This document shows positions 24,557 to 32,382 of a DNA stretch of 64,000 bases, in pieces. The translations under genes were made by a program, and so were the position numbers. The stretch is from Pseudomonas graminis (GTDB lineage Bacteria; Pseudomonadota; Gammaproteobacteria; Pseudomonadales; Pseudomonadaceae), in assembly GCF_004364335.1 (NCBI RefSeq), contig NZ_SOCR01000008.1, forward strand, positions 124,001 through 188,000. Direction: 5' to 3'. Under the pieces are notes generated by a model. The model saw only the letters and a list, made by a program, of their open reading frames with translations, had not been told where the DNA came from and did no database searches. Positions within the stretch are counted from its first letter, which is position 1. Each line of letters begins with the position of its first letter.

Positions 24557-25512
24557 TGAGAGACCTCATAGAGTAACTCGCCCGTCATCTCGCCTCCCTT
24601 ACCTCCTATCTCGCCCCCCAACCAACCCAATATCCCAGCAGTGATGACACCGCAGGCGAGTGCACCCGGACCTGTTGTAAGCCCCAACCCGGTAACGCAA
24701 ATCACAGTAGCCACTCCCGCGCCGGCCGCAGCGCCCCCCAAATTACCAACCAGCTTACTCCCCTCAACATACTTCGCCTTCGTACACTCATCCTCCCGGC
24801 CCGTCGAGCAAGCCGTCTTGATATCAACCGCCGTCGAAGCTGTATCGAGAACTATCCCCACATAAGCTCCTCTTTTTATTAGCTTCGCCGCTTTGGCAAC
24901 GCCGCTCGTTTTTTCGGCGTAGTGTCTGATCTCGCCAGTGTGCAGGTAGCTTTTAGTTGAGATCCCCAGCATTCGCCGGATTGAGCCTGTGTTCCGCAGT
25001 CCTGCTCCCAGACTAAGAAAGCCTTTCAGCAGCTTTTCGAGTTTGTCGAAAAGCTGGCGGCGTTTGGTATAGAACAGATTTCGTTCGATCAGGGTTCCCG
25101 AGGCCATGTGTTGCTTATGCAGGGCATCGATGCTGTCGAGCGTGGTCTTGATCTGCTCCAGATGCTTTTCCCAAGCGTCAGCAGCCATTCCGATACCGAT
25201 TGAGGTATTGCCAAGTAGCCGCGTGATGAGTTCGTGGTTGGCCACGATGAAGTCGTCGCCTCCTGCGTCGTTATCGATGAGGCCCTGATGGGTCATCGTA
25301 GCAAGCCTCATGAGTTCGGCTTCTTCAGACGTGCACGCGGAGGTTGAATCATCGGGGACGATGACGATTTCTCCCGCCGCTACGGTGGAATTGCGGATGT
25401 GGGCATTAAGCACATCGAATTTATCGGCCGCGCGGCGCCCCAAGGGCAGTTTTGCCTTGATAGAAAAATAGGTCTGCATCTGATCATTGATGAAGCTGTA
25501 AGGCCGCGACAT
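24553..25512 (-). CDS. Probable Hcp-associated type VI secretion effector, glycine-zipper type
   Basis: A 319-residue protein encoded 9 bp after hcp. Residues 20-55 (VLNAHIRNSTVAAGEIVIVP) look like a LysM-type module. The middle is helical and basic (KRRQLFDKLEKLLKGFL). The C-terminal third (about 205-319) alternates glycine-rich hydrophobic segments, LGGAAAGAGVATVICVTGLG and ILGWLGGEIGGKGGEMTG, a glycine-zipper pattern as in pore-forming T6SS effectors such as Tse4. No signal peptide. Genetic linkage to an orphan hcp and two coupled membrane proteins supports secretion inside the Hcp ring. Toxicity is inferred, not shown. Confidence 0.78.
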   Translation of the reverse strand: MSRPYSFINDQMQTYFSIKAKLPLGRRAADKFDVLNAHIRNSTVAAGEIVIVPDDSTSACTSEEAELMRLATMTHQGLIDNDAGGDDFIVANHELITRLLGNTSIGIGMAADAWEKHLEQIKTTLDSIDALHKQHMASGTLIERNLFYTKRRQLFDKLEKLLKGFLSLGAGLRNTGSIRRMLGISTKSYLHTGEIRHYAEKTSGVAKAAKLIKRGAYVGIVLDTASTAVDIKTACSTGREDECTKAKYVEGSKLVGNLGGAAAGAGVATVICVTGLGLTTGPGALACGVITAGILGWLGGEIGGKGGEMTGELLYEVSQ

Positions 25513-25521
25513 AGACGACCC

Positions 25522-26010
25522 TCACGCGTAAATCGTGTTTTTGATACGGTCCCAGCCACCCGTCACGTTGCCGCCCCCACCACCATCGCTGCGACGCTGC
25601 TGAACGTAGTTGGTTTTGATACGTCCGTAATCGAGCTGCACCACTTCGCGGGGCACGCCGTCGGTGGCACTGTGGCTGTAGTCAGAAATGATCACTTCCT
25701 CGAGCACGATCTCAAAGTACTTGAGCTTTTCGCCGCCAGCGCGGTGCACCGCGATGGTTACTTTTTTGAAATGCTGGCCTGCGCAGCTCGCTTGCATCAG
25801 TTTGGCGCTTGCCGAATCAAGGAACTTGGAAAAGTTAAATGTGGTGACAGTGGTCCGGCCCGACGAGGCGCCACCCGCCGAGGTTGCGGTCGCCGATGCG
25901 CTCTGATGGGTACCGAAGTTATAGCCGAGGATTTCGATCCAGTTCTTGTGCTGGTCGTCGAGGCTCTCACCCGGGATGCCGTCGAATTGGATAAATGCGT
26001 CGAGCGCCAT
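25522..26010 (-). CDS. hcp: Hcp, type VI secretion tube protein (orphan copy)
   Basis: A 162-residue Hcp-family protein forming the hexameric rings of the T6SS inner tube and serving as chaperone/carrier for small effectors. It starts MALDAFIQFDGIPGES at 26010 with a GGGAGAG ribosome binding site. Typical features are SGRTTVTTFNFSKFLDSASAKL, CAGQHFKKVTIAVHRAGGE and the strand YFEIVLEEVIISDYSH. No other T6SS structural gene is in the window, so this is an auxiliary hcp module that depends on a main cluster elsewhere. It heads an operon with the effector and immunity candidates. Confidence 0.95.
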   Translation of the reverse strand: MALDAFIQFDGIPGESLDDQHKNWIEILGYNFGTHQSASATATSAGGASSGRTTVTTFNFSKFLDSASAKLMQASCAGQHFKKVTIAVHRAGGEKLKYFEIVLEEVIISDYSHSATDGVPREVVQLDYGRIKTNYVQQRRSDGGGGGNVTGGWDRIKNTIYA

Positions 26011-26338
26011 GAGTTCTCTCCCTGAGTTGCTTGGTTATTTGCGAGTGCCGGTTAACGGCGCGGATTGGATCCTACCCAAAGAAACTCGCTACAAAACCCT
26101 GATGGAAAATTTCAGACTTTTCCGTAGGACGGTTCTTTCACTTCGCGAATATTCGAGAAAACTCCCTATCTGACGCATCAGAAGTGCAAGCGTCGCGAGC
26201 AAAAACGACTGCAAAATGGTCGAAACCGTCAACAAGCGACGCTGGCTCACGGCGTACCGTCGATGCCCGCATTTGATACCTGTTCTTTGCCTCGCGCTTG
26301 GGCGAGAATCCATTCCATCTCTGACTCGGGAAGTCCCA
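26011..26338. other. Divergent intergenic region hcp / LprI-like gene
   Basis: 328 bp with promoters for the hcp module (minus) and the LprI-like gene (plus). No repeat, RNA or clear operator seen. Confidence 0.4.
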
Positions 26339-26743
26339 ATGAAAACCATGTTTCTGGCTTTGGCTTTATTCGCGACGGGCGCACACGCAGCAGCCAATCC
26401 CGATGCCACCCCATGCGACGGTGTCGATGAGGACAAACAGACCCTCAAATGCTCGGAATATGGCCGCGATACAGCGGTGAAGCTGATGAGCGAGAACTTC
26501 CAGAACCTGGTGGAGCGCGTAAACGCTCAGTATGGGGCCAACAAGTCGGAAGCCAACGAATTCATCGTCAGACTTAAAACTGCGGAAGAAGCCTGGAAAA
26601 AGCTGCGCGACGCCGATTGCGAGGTTGAGGTTTTCCCGGCCAAGAAAGGCTCCCAGCAATTCGATATCGATCAGAACGACTGCCTTGCTCGTGCCAGCGA
26701 TGAGCGGTCAGAGTATCTGGAAAGCCTCCTACAGCCAGAATGA
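26339..26743 (+). CDS. Secreted LprI/DUF1311-like protein
   Basis: A 134-residue protein with a cleavable signal peptide (MKTMFLALALFATGAHAA). The mature part has the DUF1311 pattern: paired cysteines and the W-K-x-L-R-D-A-D-C motif (EEAWKKLRDADCEVEV near residue 85), then a later C and an R-x-x-x-L end. Members include the lysozyme inhibitor LprI; a periplasmic or outer-membrane location is expected. The start is at ATG 26339 since the upstream in-frame extension has no signal character. It is a monocistronic gene between the T6SS cassette and the DUF3010 gene. Confidence 0.78.
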   Translation: MKTMFLALALFATGAHAAANPDATPCDGVDEDKQTLKCSEYGRDTAVKLMSENFQNLVERVNAQYGANKSEANEFIVRLKTAEEAWKKLRDADCEVEVFPAKKGSQQFDIDQNDCLARASDERSEYLESLLQPE

Positions 26744-26791
26744 CAGCTGAATGCGCTACCCTGACGCCCTTCCCGAGCTCAAGGTAGGCAC

Positions 26792-27211
26792 ATGAACATC
26801 TGCGGCGTAGAAATCAAAGGCAGCGAGGCCATCTTCGCTGTCGCCACTCGCGCATCTGGCGCGCTCGAACACATTCCGTTACCGATCAAGAAAATCGCAC
26901 TCGAAGACGACGATGAAGCCGTCAACGTGAAGGCGTTCGCCCGCCAGATCGAAGCGTTCGTGCGTGACAACGGCATCGGCCATATCGCGATCAAAAAACG
27001 CAGCAAGAAAGGCGAGTTCGCCGGCGGCCCGACGACGTTCAAGATCGAAACAGTCTTCCAGCTGCTGGAAGACTGTGACGTCATCCTGCTGTCGCCTCAA
27101 ACGATCAATGCACAGATGAAAAAGCACAGCTTTGAACTGCCGACGGCGCTGAACAAATATCAGCACGAGGCTTACAAGGCGGCGTGCTCGGCGTTGATGA
27201 AGACTAAGTAA
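26792..27211 (+). CDS. DUF3010 family protein
   Basis: A 139-residue cytoplasmic protein matching DUF3010 throughout: MNICGVEIKGSEAIFAVA at the N-terminus, HIAIKKRSKKGEFAGGPTTF in the middle and HEAYKAACSALMK at the end. The fold looks like an RNase H/RuvC-type domain, but no complete catalytic set is apparent to me and the function is unknown. AAGG precedes the ATG. It is convergent with the ATPase gene, with 10 bp between the two stops. Confidence 0.85.
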   Translation: MNICGVEIKGSEAIFAVATRASGALEHIPLPIKKIALEDDDEAVNVKAFARQIEAFVRDNGIGHIAIKKRSKKGEFAGGPTTFKIETVFQLLEDCDVILLSPQTINAQMKKHSFELPTALNKYQHEAYKAACSALMKTK

Positions 27212-27221
27212 GCAATTACGC

Positions 27222-28397
27222 TTACTTGGGTTCTCTTCGTTGCAGCAGCCATTCGCCGAGCGCCTTGTCTTCCAGGGCGTACGCGCCGCGACTGGATTTC
27301 CACACCAACTCTTTGTCGCGGAGCGCATCGATCGCCGCCTGAATGGTCTGAGTGCCAGGCACCACTTCGCTATTCAGCGCCTCTAACGCCTTGCTCACGG
27401 CAAGTAAGGTCGCATCGGCGAAGGGTGCGAACGGCTCGTTATCGCGGGCGCGATCAGCCATCACTTCCAGCACCGCGCGCTGCGGCAACGTCAGGGCGTT
27501 GTAGGCGCTTTCAAACTCTTCCCACACGCCCGCCCGCAGCAACCGGGCGCTGTCATGCAGCAATTGGCCAAGATTCTCGGCGTCTCCCAGTTCAAGTGCG
27601 ACATCGCCGATGATTGCACGCAGCATTTCGGGACGGCGCCCCACGAGCTCGAACGCTGAATCGATATCGGCTGCGGAAAACTGGTTGGTGAGGGCCAGAT
27701 GGCTGTTGAGGTGGGCCGTGTAGGCTTTGGTGAAGTCTTTGCCTAATAGCGGAAACGGCGTAATGCTTGAGCCATAAAATGGTTGATTTTTGTTCAATAC
27801 CAGATGGGCCAGCTTGTCTCGGTTCGAGCCCGTCAACACTAGCCGCAAGGCGCCGTTGCCTTGCTCATGACCTTGATTGAGCTCGTCCCGTGCGGCCTTC
27901 AACGCAAACATCGCGTTGACCCCAGCTTCACTGGTCAAGGCGTGCTGAGCTTCATCGATGATCAACACGATCATCTTTTGCGACGCACTGTGCAACAGCT
28001 GCAAGGCCTGGGTTAACGTCGAGCCCACTGGCAATTGCGGTGTGGTGAAGTCCCACGACAGCGTGCGCAGGAAATTGAGCTTGTCTATCCCGGCTGATTT
28101 GGCGAGCTTGCGAATCCCTTTTTCGTACGGCACAAGGGCGACCGCGATCGCCGAGCTGATCAGGTCGGCGGGGTCCTGTTCCCGATCAGCCCACAGGTCA
28201 ACGTAAACCGGCAGCCAACCCTGGCCGAGACACTGCGGAACCAGATCCTCGCGCAGGAAGGTGCTCTTGCCAGTGCGACGTGGCGCCGCGAGGAACAGAC
28301 CTGATGAATAATCGTGCAGTCCTTCGCCGGTCAAACCTTCGGCGACGGTAGACGCGAGGCCAGTGCGCTTGAACACAAAACCAGTGCGTTTGGTCAT
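27222..28397 (-). CDS. Stand-alone P-loop ATPase
   Basis: A 391-residue AAA/archaeal-type ATPase. The Walker A variant is APRRTGKSTFL near residue 38 and Walker B is MIVLIIDEAQHAL near residue 140, with LVLTGSNRDKLAHLV (sensor-like) near residue 185. The C-terminal 120 residues look like winged-helix domains (LPQRAVLEVMADRA; AIDALRDKELVWKSSRGAYAL), as in STAND or MNS-type regulators. No partner effector gene is adjacent. It sits at the edge of the accessory stretch before cdhR, with an AT-rich promoter region upstream. Function unknown; defence or regulatory roles are possible. Confidence 0.75.
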   Translation of the reverse strand: MTKRTGFVFKRTGLASTVAEGLTGEGLHDYSSGLFLAAPRRTGKSTFLREDLVPQCLGQGWLPVYVDLWADREQDPADLISSAIAVALVPYEKGIRKLAKSAGIDKLNFLRTLSWDFTTPQLPVGSTLTQALQLLHSASQKMIVLIIDEAQHALTSEAGVNAMFALKAARDELNQGHEQGNGALRLVLTGSNRDKLAHLVLNKNQPFYGSSITPFPLLGKDFTKAYTAHLNSHLALTNQFSAADIDSAFELVGRRPEMLRAIIGDVALELGDAENLGQLLHDSARLLRAGVWEEFESAYNALTLPQRAVLEVMADRARDNEPFAPFADATLLAVSKALEALNSEVVPGTQTIQAAIDALRDKELVWKSSRGAYALEDKALGEWLLQRREPK

Positions 28398-28464
28398 GAT
28401 TTATACCCAATTATTGCTCGGACCATAATTTATAGTCGTGAGTATAATTGACAATAATCAGGAG

Positions 28465-29421
28465 TCAAACGGCCTTCACCTCGCGCGCCCGCCCTCGATC
28501 CTCCCTCGGACACACCACAAATCTCGCTCTGTAACTGCGGGTGAAATACGAAGGCGATTCAAACCCGCACGCAATACTGACCTCCAGCACGCTCATGTCA
28601 CTCTGACGCAGCAACTGCCTGGCTTTTTCCAAACGCAGACCGAGGTAGAAGTTGCTCGGTGTGTCGTTCAGGTGCAGACGAAAGAGTCGCTCCAGCTGAC
28701 GCCGCGTCACTTGAATCCCTTCCGCCAATTCCAGCGTGCTCAGCGGCGGCTCGGTGTGCTGCTCCATCACGCCGATGACCTGCACCAGTTTCTTGTTATT
28801 GATGCCGTAGCGCGTGGCGATCTGCATGCGCTGGTGGTCTTTGCGCTGACGTATGCGCCCGAGGACGAACTGCTCGGAGACCTTGATCGCCATGTCAGCT
28901 CCGTGGGCCTGCCCGATCAGGTCGAGCATCATGTCAATGGAGGCGGTGCCGCCGGCTGAAGTGATGCGGCGCCGGTCGATCTCGAACAATTCCTGCGTCG
29001 CTTGCAGCCTGGGGTAGGTTTCCTTGAAGGCGGCCAGGGCTTCCCAGTGCAGGGTCAGGCGATAACCCTCCAACAGACCGGCCTGGGCGAGGACGAAACT
29101 GCCGGTGTCGATCGCCCCAAGAACCACACCTTCCAGGTCCAGGCGGCGCAGCCAGTGCTCCAGCGTCCCCGTATAAAATTTCAGTGGATCGACGCTTCCC
29201 ATCACCCATAACGTCGCGCCTTTTTTAAGCGGCTCCAGCGCGGCGTCGGCGTTTACCGACATCCCGTTGCTGGCAATCACGGGACCACCGTCGACGCTCA
29301 GGATGTGCCAGCGAAACAACTCGCCGCCAAAACGATTGGCGACGCGCAACGGCTCCAGCGCCGACACGAAGCCCATCATCGAAAAGCCGGGCATGAGCAG
29401 AAAGTAGAAATCCTGGGACAT
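28465..29421 (-). CDS. cdhR: AraC/GlxA-type regulator of carnitine catabolism CdhR
   Basis: A 318-residue transcriptional regulator with an N-terminal DJ-1/PfpI-like amidotransferase domain (MSQDFYFLLMPGFSMMGFVS) and a C-terminal AraC HTH domain (TLELAEGIQVTRRQLERLF, then VLEVSIACGFESPSYFTRSYR). This is the GATR architecture of CdhR and GbdR. It is divergent from cdhC-cdhA-cdhB, the arrangement of CdhR, which activates carnitine catabolism in P. aeruginosa. The C-terminus runs RARFVVCPREDRGRAREV, as in the family. Confidence 0.92.
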   Translation of the reverse strand: MSQDFYFLLMPGFSMMGFVSALEPLRVANRFGGELFRWHILSVDGGPVIASNGMSVNADAALEPLKKGATLWVMGSVDPLKFYTGTLEHWLRRLDLEGVVLGAIDTGSFVLAQAGLLEGYRLTLHWEALAAFKETYPRLQATQELFEIDRRRITSAGGTASIDMMLDLIGQAHGADMAIKVSEQFVLGRIRQRKDHQRMQIATRYGINNKKLVQVIGVMEQHTEPPLSTLELAEGIQVTRRQLERLFRLHLNDTPSNFYLGLRLEKARQLLRQSDMSVLEVSIACGFESPSYFTRSYRARFVVCPREDRGRAREVKAV

Positions 29422-29681
29422 CGTTGGCGCGTTCCTTGGGATTTGAGCGGCTTGGGCGATTTGGGCTGGACGTGATCGGAAGCGATCGGAAACGAACCTG
29501 CTTCCCGGGCCCGATCATCCAATACACCTCTTGCCGATTGGCAGCAACAGCACAGGTCGCTGCTGTGCAAGACCTTGTCGCCGCTGTGCGTTTTGACGGG
29601 CTCGCCGCTGCGTAGCGTTGCACCTCAAACGCGGGCTGCAAACGTCCGCTTTTTCCGTCTGCCCTGCAAGGAACCTCACCC
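29422..29681. promoter_or_regulatory. cdhR-cdhC divergent control region
   Basis: 260 bp between regulator and catabolic operon. GATCGGAA occurs twice ten bases apart (29474-29481, 29484-29491), in phase on the helix, and is a candidate site for the AraC-type activator. In P. aeruginosa, as I recall, caiX occupies this position; here there is no room for it. Confidence 0.45.
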
Positions 29682-30569
29682 ATGAATCACGACGTCATCA
29701 TCACCTGCGCACTGACCGGTGCTGGCGACACGACCGGGAAAAGCCACTTGGTCCCGATCACGCCCACGCAGATTGCCGCTGCCGCGGTCGAGGCCGCCAG
29801 GGCCGGGGCGACAGTCGTGCACTGCCATGTGCGCGATCCCGAGACCGGCAAGTTCAGCCGTGACGTCGAGTTGTACCGCGAAACCATGGACCGTATCCGT
29901 GAAGCCGACATCGACATCATCGTCAACCTCACGGCAGGCATGGGCGGCGATCTGGAAATCGGTCCGGGCGAGCGTCCGACCGATTTCGGCCCGGGTACCG
30001 ATCTGGTCGGTCCGCTGACCCGGCTCGCACACGTCGAAGCGCTGCTGCCGGAAATCTGCACGCTGGATTGCGGCACCCTCAATTTCGGCGACGGTAACAC
30101 TATTTATGTGTCCACGCCCGCGCAACTGCGGGCCGGGGCCAAGCGAATTCAAGAGCTGGGGGTGAAGGCCGAGCTGGAGATTTTTGACACCGGCCACCTG
30201 TGGTTTGCCAAGCAGATGATGAAAGAAGGCCTGCTCGACAACCCGCTGTTTCAGCTGTGCATGGGCATTCCGTGGGGAGCGCCGGCGGACACCACCACGA
30301 TGAAAGCCATGGTCGACAACTTGCCCGCCGACGCGGTCTGGGCGGCCTTCGGCATCGGACGCATGCAGATGCCGATGGCCGCGCAGGCGGTATTGCTCGG
30401 CGGCAACGTGCGGGTCGGTCTGGAGGACAACATCTGGCTCGACAAAGGCGTGCTCGCCAGCAACGGCGCGCTGGTCGAGCGCGCCACCGAGATCCTCAGC
30501 CGCCTGGGCGCCCGGGTTCTGACCCCGGCCGAGGGCCGCGTGAAGATGGGGCTGAAAAAGCGCTTTTGA
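29682..30569 (+). CDS. cdhC: 3-dehydrocarnitine cleavage enzyme CdhC (BKACE family)
   Basis: Beta-keto acid cleavage enzyme that uses acetyl-CoA to split 3-dehydrocarnitine into betainyl-CoA and acetoacetate. It has 295 residues, the family length. BKACE signatures: VIITCALTGAGDTTGKS at the N-terminus, GATVVHCHVRDPETGKFSRD near residue 40 (zinc histidines HxH) and FDTGHLWFAKQMMKEGLLD near residue 170. AGGA precedes ATG 29682. First gene of the cdhC-cdhA-cdhB operon, which converts carnitine to glycine betaine. Confidence 0.94.
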   Translation: MNHDVIITCALTGAGDTTGKSHLVPITPTQIAAAAVEAARAGATVVHCHVRDPETGKFSRDVELYRETMDRIREADIDIIVNLTAGMGGDLEIGPGERPTDFGPGTDLVGPLTRLAHVEALLPEICTLDCGTLNFGDGNTIYVSTPAQLRAGAKRIQELGVKAELEIFDTGHLWFAKQMMKEGLLDNPLFQLCMGIPWGAPADTTTMKAMVDNLPADAVWAAFGIGRMQMPMAAQAVLLGGNVRVGLEDNIWLDKGVLASNGALVERATEILSRLGARVLTPAEGRVKMGLKKRF

Positions 30570-30586
30570 TCCAATCCGATCTCCTT

Positions 30587-30692
30587 TGTAGGAGCGCGCT
30601 TGCCCGCGAATACGTCAATTCAGTCAACCTTTTCATCAATGACACAACGCTATCGCGGGCAAGGTGAATCGCTACCCCTCTCGCGCCTACAG
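30587..30692. repeat. Degenerate paired REP-like element (type A)
   Basis: The left arm TGTAGGAGCGCGCTTGCCCG is intact. The right arm is interrupted (CGCGGGCAAG, then unrelated bases, then CGCGCCTACAGG), suggesting a decayed or recombined copy between cdhC and cdhA. Confidence 0.75.
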
Positions 30693-30717
30693 GCACTCAC
30701 GTTTTTCAGGACCTCTC

Positions 30718-31683
30718 ATGACCTTCATCACACAGATCAAAACCTTCGCAGCCCTGGGCAGCGGTGTTATCGGCAGCGGCTGGGTGGCGCGCGCGCTGGC
30801 TCATGGCCTGGATGTTGTGGCCTGGGACCCGGCGCCGGCGGCAGAGGCAGCGCTGCGCAAACGCGTCGCCAACGCCTGGCCAGCGCTTGAGCAAAAAGGG
30901 CTGACGGCGGGCGCCTCTCAGGAACGTCTGCGCTTCGTCGACACCATTGAAGAGTGTGTTTGCGACGCCGACTTCATCCAGGAAAGCGCCCCGGAGCGCC
31001 TTGACCTCAAACTGGATCTGCACAGCAAGATCAGCGCGGCGGCCAAGCCTGACGCGATCATTGGTTCCAGCACCTCCGGCCTGCTGCCGTCGGAGTTTTA
31101 CGAGAGCGCCACGCACCCGGAACGCTGCGTGGTGGGCCATCCATTCAATCCGGTTTATCTGCTGCCGCTGGTTGAAGTGGTCGGCGGCAAAAACACCGCG
31201 CCGGAAGCGGTGCAGGCAGCGATTCAGGTCTACGAATCACTGGGCATGCGCCCGCTGCATGTGCGCAAAGAGGTCCCCGGTTTTATTGCCGATCGCTTGC
31301 TCGAAGCACTATGGCGTGAGGCGCTGCATCTGGTGAACGACGGGGTGGCGACCACCGGCGAAATCGACGATGCCATACGTTTCGGCGCCGGCTTGCGCTG
31401 GTCGTTCATGGGCACCTTTCTGACCTACACCCTGGCCGGCGGCGATGCGGGCATGCGTCACTTCATGGCGCAATTCGGCCCGGCGCTGCAGTTGCCGTGG
31501 ACTTATCTACCCGCGCCGGAGCTGACCGACAAGCTGATCGACGATGTGGTCGATGGCACGTCGGATCAGTTGGGTACCCATAGCATTGCGGCGCTGGAGC
31601 GATATCGTGACGACTGCCTGCTGGCGGTGCTTGAAGCGGTGAAAACCACCAAGGCCAAACATGGAATGGCGTTTGAGGATTGA
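30718..31683 (+). CDS. cdhA: L-carnitine dehydrogenase CdhA
   Basis: NAD-dependent 3-hydroxyacyl-CoA-dehydrogenase-like enzyme oxidising L-carnitine to 3-dehydrocarnitine. It is 321 residues from ATG 30718 (AGGA upstream). The Rossmann motif AALGSGVIGSGWVARALAHG is near residue 15 (GxGxxG). The catalytic region CVVGHPFNPVYLLPLVEVV is near residue 140 (H and the conserved P-FNP), and EVPGFIADRLLEALWREAL is near residue 185. The order cdhC-cdhA-cdhB and the divergent cdhR support the assignment. Confidence 0.93.
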   Translation: MTFITQIKTFAALGSGVIGSGWVARALAHGLDVVAWDPAPAAEAALRKRVANAWPALEQKGLTAGASQERLRFVDTIEECVCDADFIQESAPERLDLKLDLHSKISAAAKPDAIIGSSTSGLLPSEFYESATHPERCVVGHPFNPVYLLPLVEVVGGKNTAPEAVQAAIQVYESLGMRPLHVRKEVPGFIADRLLEALWREALHLVNDGVATTGEIDDAIRFGAGLRWSFMGTFLTYTLAGGDAGMRHFMAQFGPALQLPWTYLPAPELTDKLIDDVVDGTSDQLGTHSIAALERYRDDCLLAVLEAVKTTKAKHGMAFED

Positions 31684-31712
31684 GCCAGAATTTTCATCGC
31701 CCAAACCGGCCT

Positions 31713-31777
31713 ATTCGTGGGCAAGCTCGCTCCTACAGGAGCATGCGATCGCCTGTAGGAGCGCGCTCGCCCGCGAT
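31713..31777. repeat. REP-like pair, outward orientation (type A)
   Basis: GTGGGCAAGCTCGCTCCTACAG followed after about 15 bp by CTGTAGGAGCGCGCTCGCCCG. It lies in the cdhA-cdhB gap. Confidence 0.82.
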
Positions 31778-31818
31778 GAGGCCGTTCAGTTCATGAAGAT
31801 TTCAGCCTTGAGAATCCT

Positions 31819-32307
31819 ATGCCCGCACTCATTACTTACAAAACCCCGGTCCTCGCCGACTGGGTCGATTACAACGGCCACCTGCGCGATGCCTTTTATT
31901 TACTGATTTTCAGCTTCGCCACAGACACCTTCATGAACCACATCGGCCTCGCCAGTGACGATCGGGATGCCAGCGGCCATTCACTGTTCACCCTCGAAGC
32001 GCACATCAACTTCCTGCACGAGGTAAAGCTCGGTGAGCCTGTGGAAGTGCGTACGCAAATCATCGGACACGATGGCAAGCGGGTGCAGCTTTATCACGGG
32101 CTGTATAAGGCAGACGGGGATATCGAGTTGGCAGCGAGCGAGCAGATGCTGCTGCATGTGGATCTGGCCGCCGGGCCGAAGTCGGCGCCGTTCAGCGAAG
32201 CGTCACTGCAGGCGTTGCGATTGCTGAGCGACGCCCAACATGACCAGCCTGTTCCGGGGTATGTCGGGCGGATCATCGCCATACCCCGCCGGCACAACCC
32301 CCTGTAG
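31819..32307 (+). CDS. cdhB: Betainyl-CoA thioesterase CdhB
   Basis: Hot-dog fold thioesterase (162 residues) releasing glycine betaine from betainyl-CoA. The acyl-CoA thioesterase pattern DYNGHLRDAFYLLIFSFATD (Asp in DYNGH as in 4-hydroxybenzoyl-CoA thioesterases) lies near residue 18, and FTLEAHINFLHEVKLGEPV follows near residue 60. It is the last gene of the cdh operon, before a strong bidirectional terminator. The product glycine betaine feeds GbcAB encoded about 18 kb upstream. Confidence 0.92.
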   Translation: MPALITYKTPVLADWVDYNGHLRDAFYLLIFSFATDTFMNHIGLASDDRDASGHSLFTLEAHINFLHEVKLGEPVEVRTQIIGHDGKRVQLYHGLYKADGDIELAASEQMLLHVDLAAGPKSAPFSEASLQALRLLSDAQHDQPVPGYVGRIIAIPRRHNPL

Positions 32308-32330
32308 AACCGAGAATCACAGCCACAAAA

Positions 32331-32352
32331 AAGCCCGCATCGCTGCGGGCTT
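32331..32352. terminator. Bidirectional terminator cdhB / fba
   Basis: AAGCCCGCA-TCGC-TGCGGGCTT, 9-bp stem, with A-rich sequence before and T-rich after, between the convergent cdhB and fba. Confidence 0.88.
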
Positions 32353-32382
32353 CTTCATTTCAGCAAATTGATCAGAAAACGA

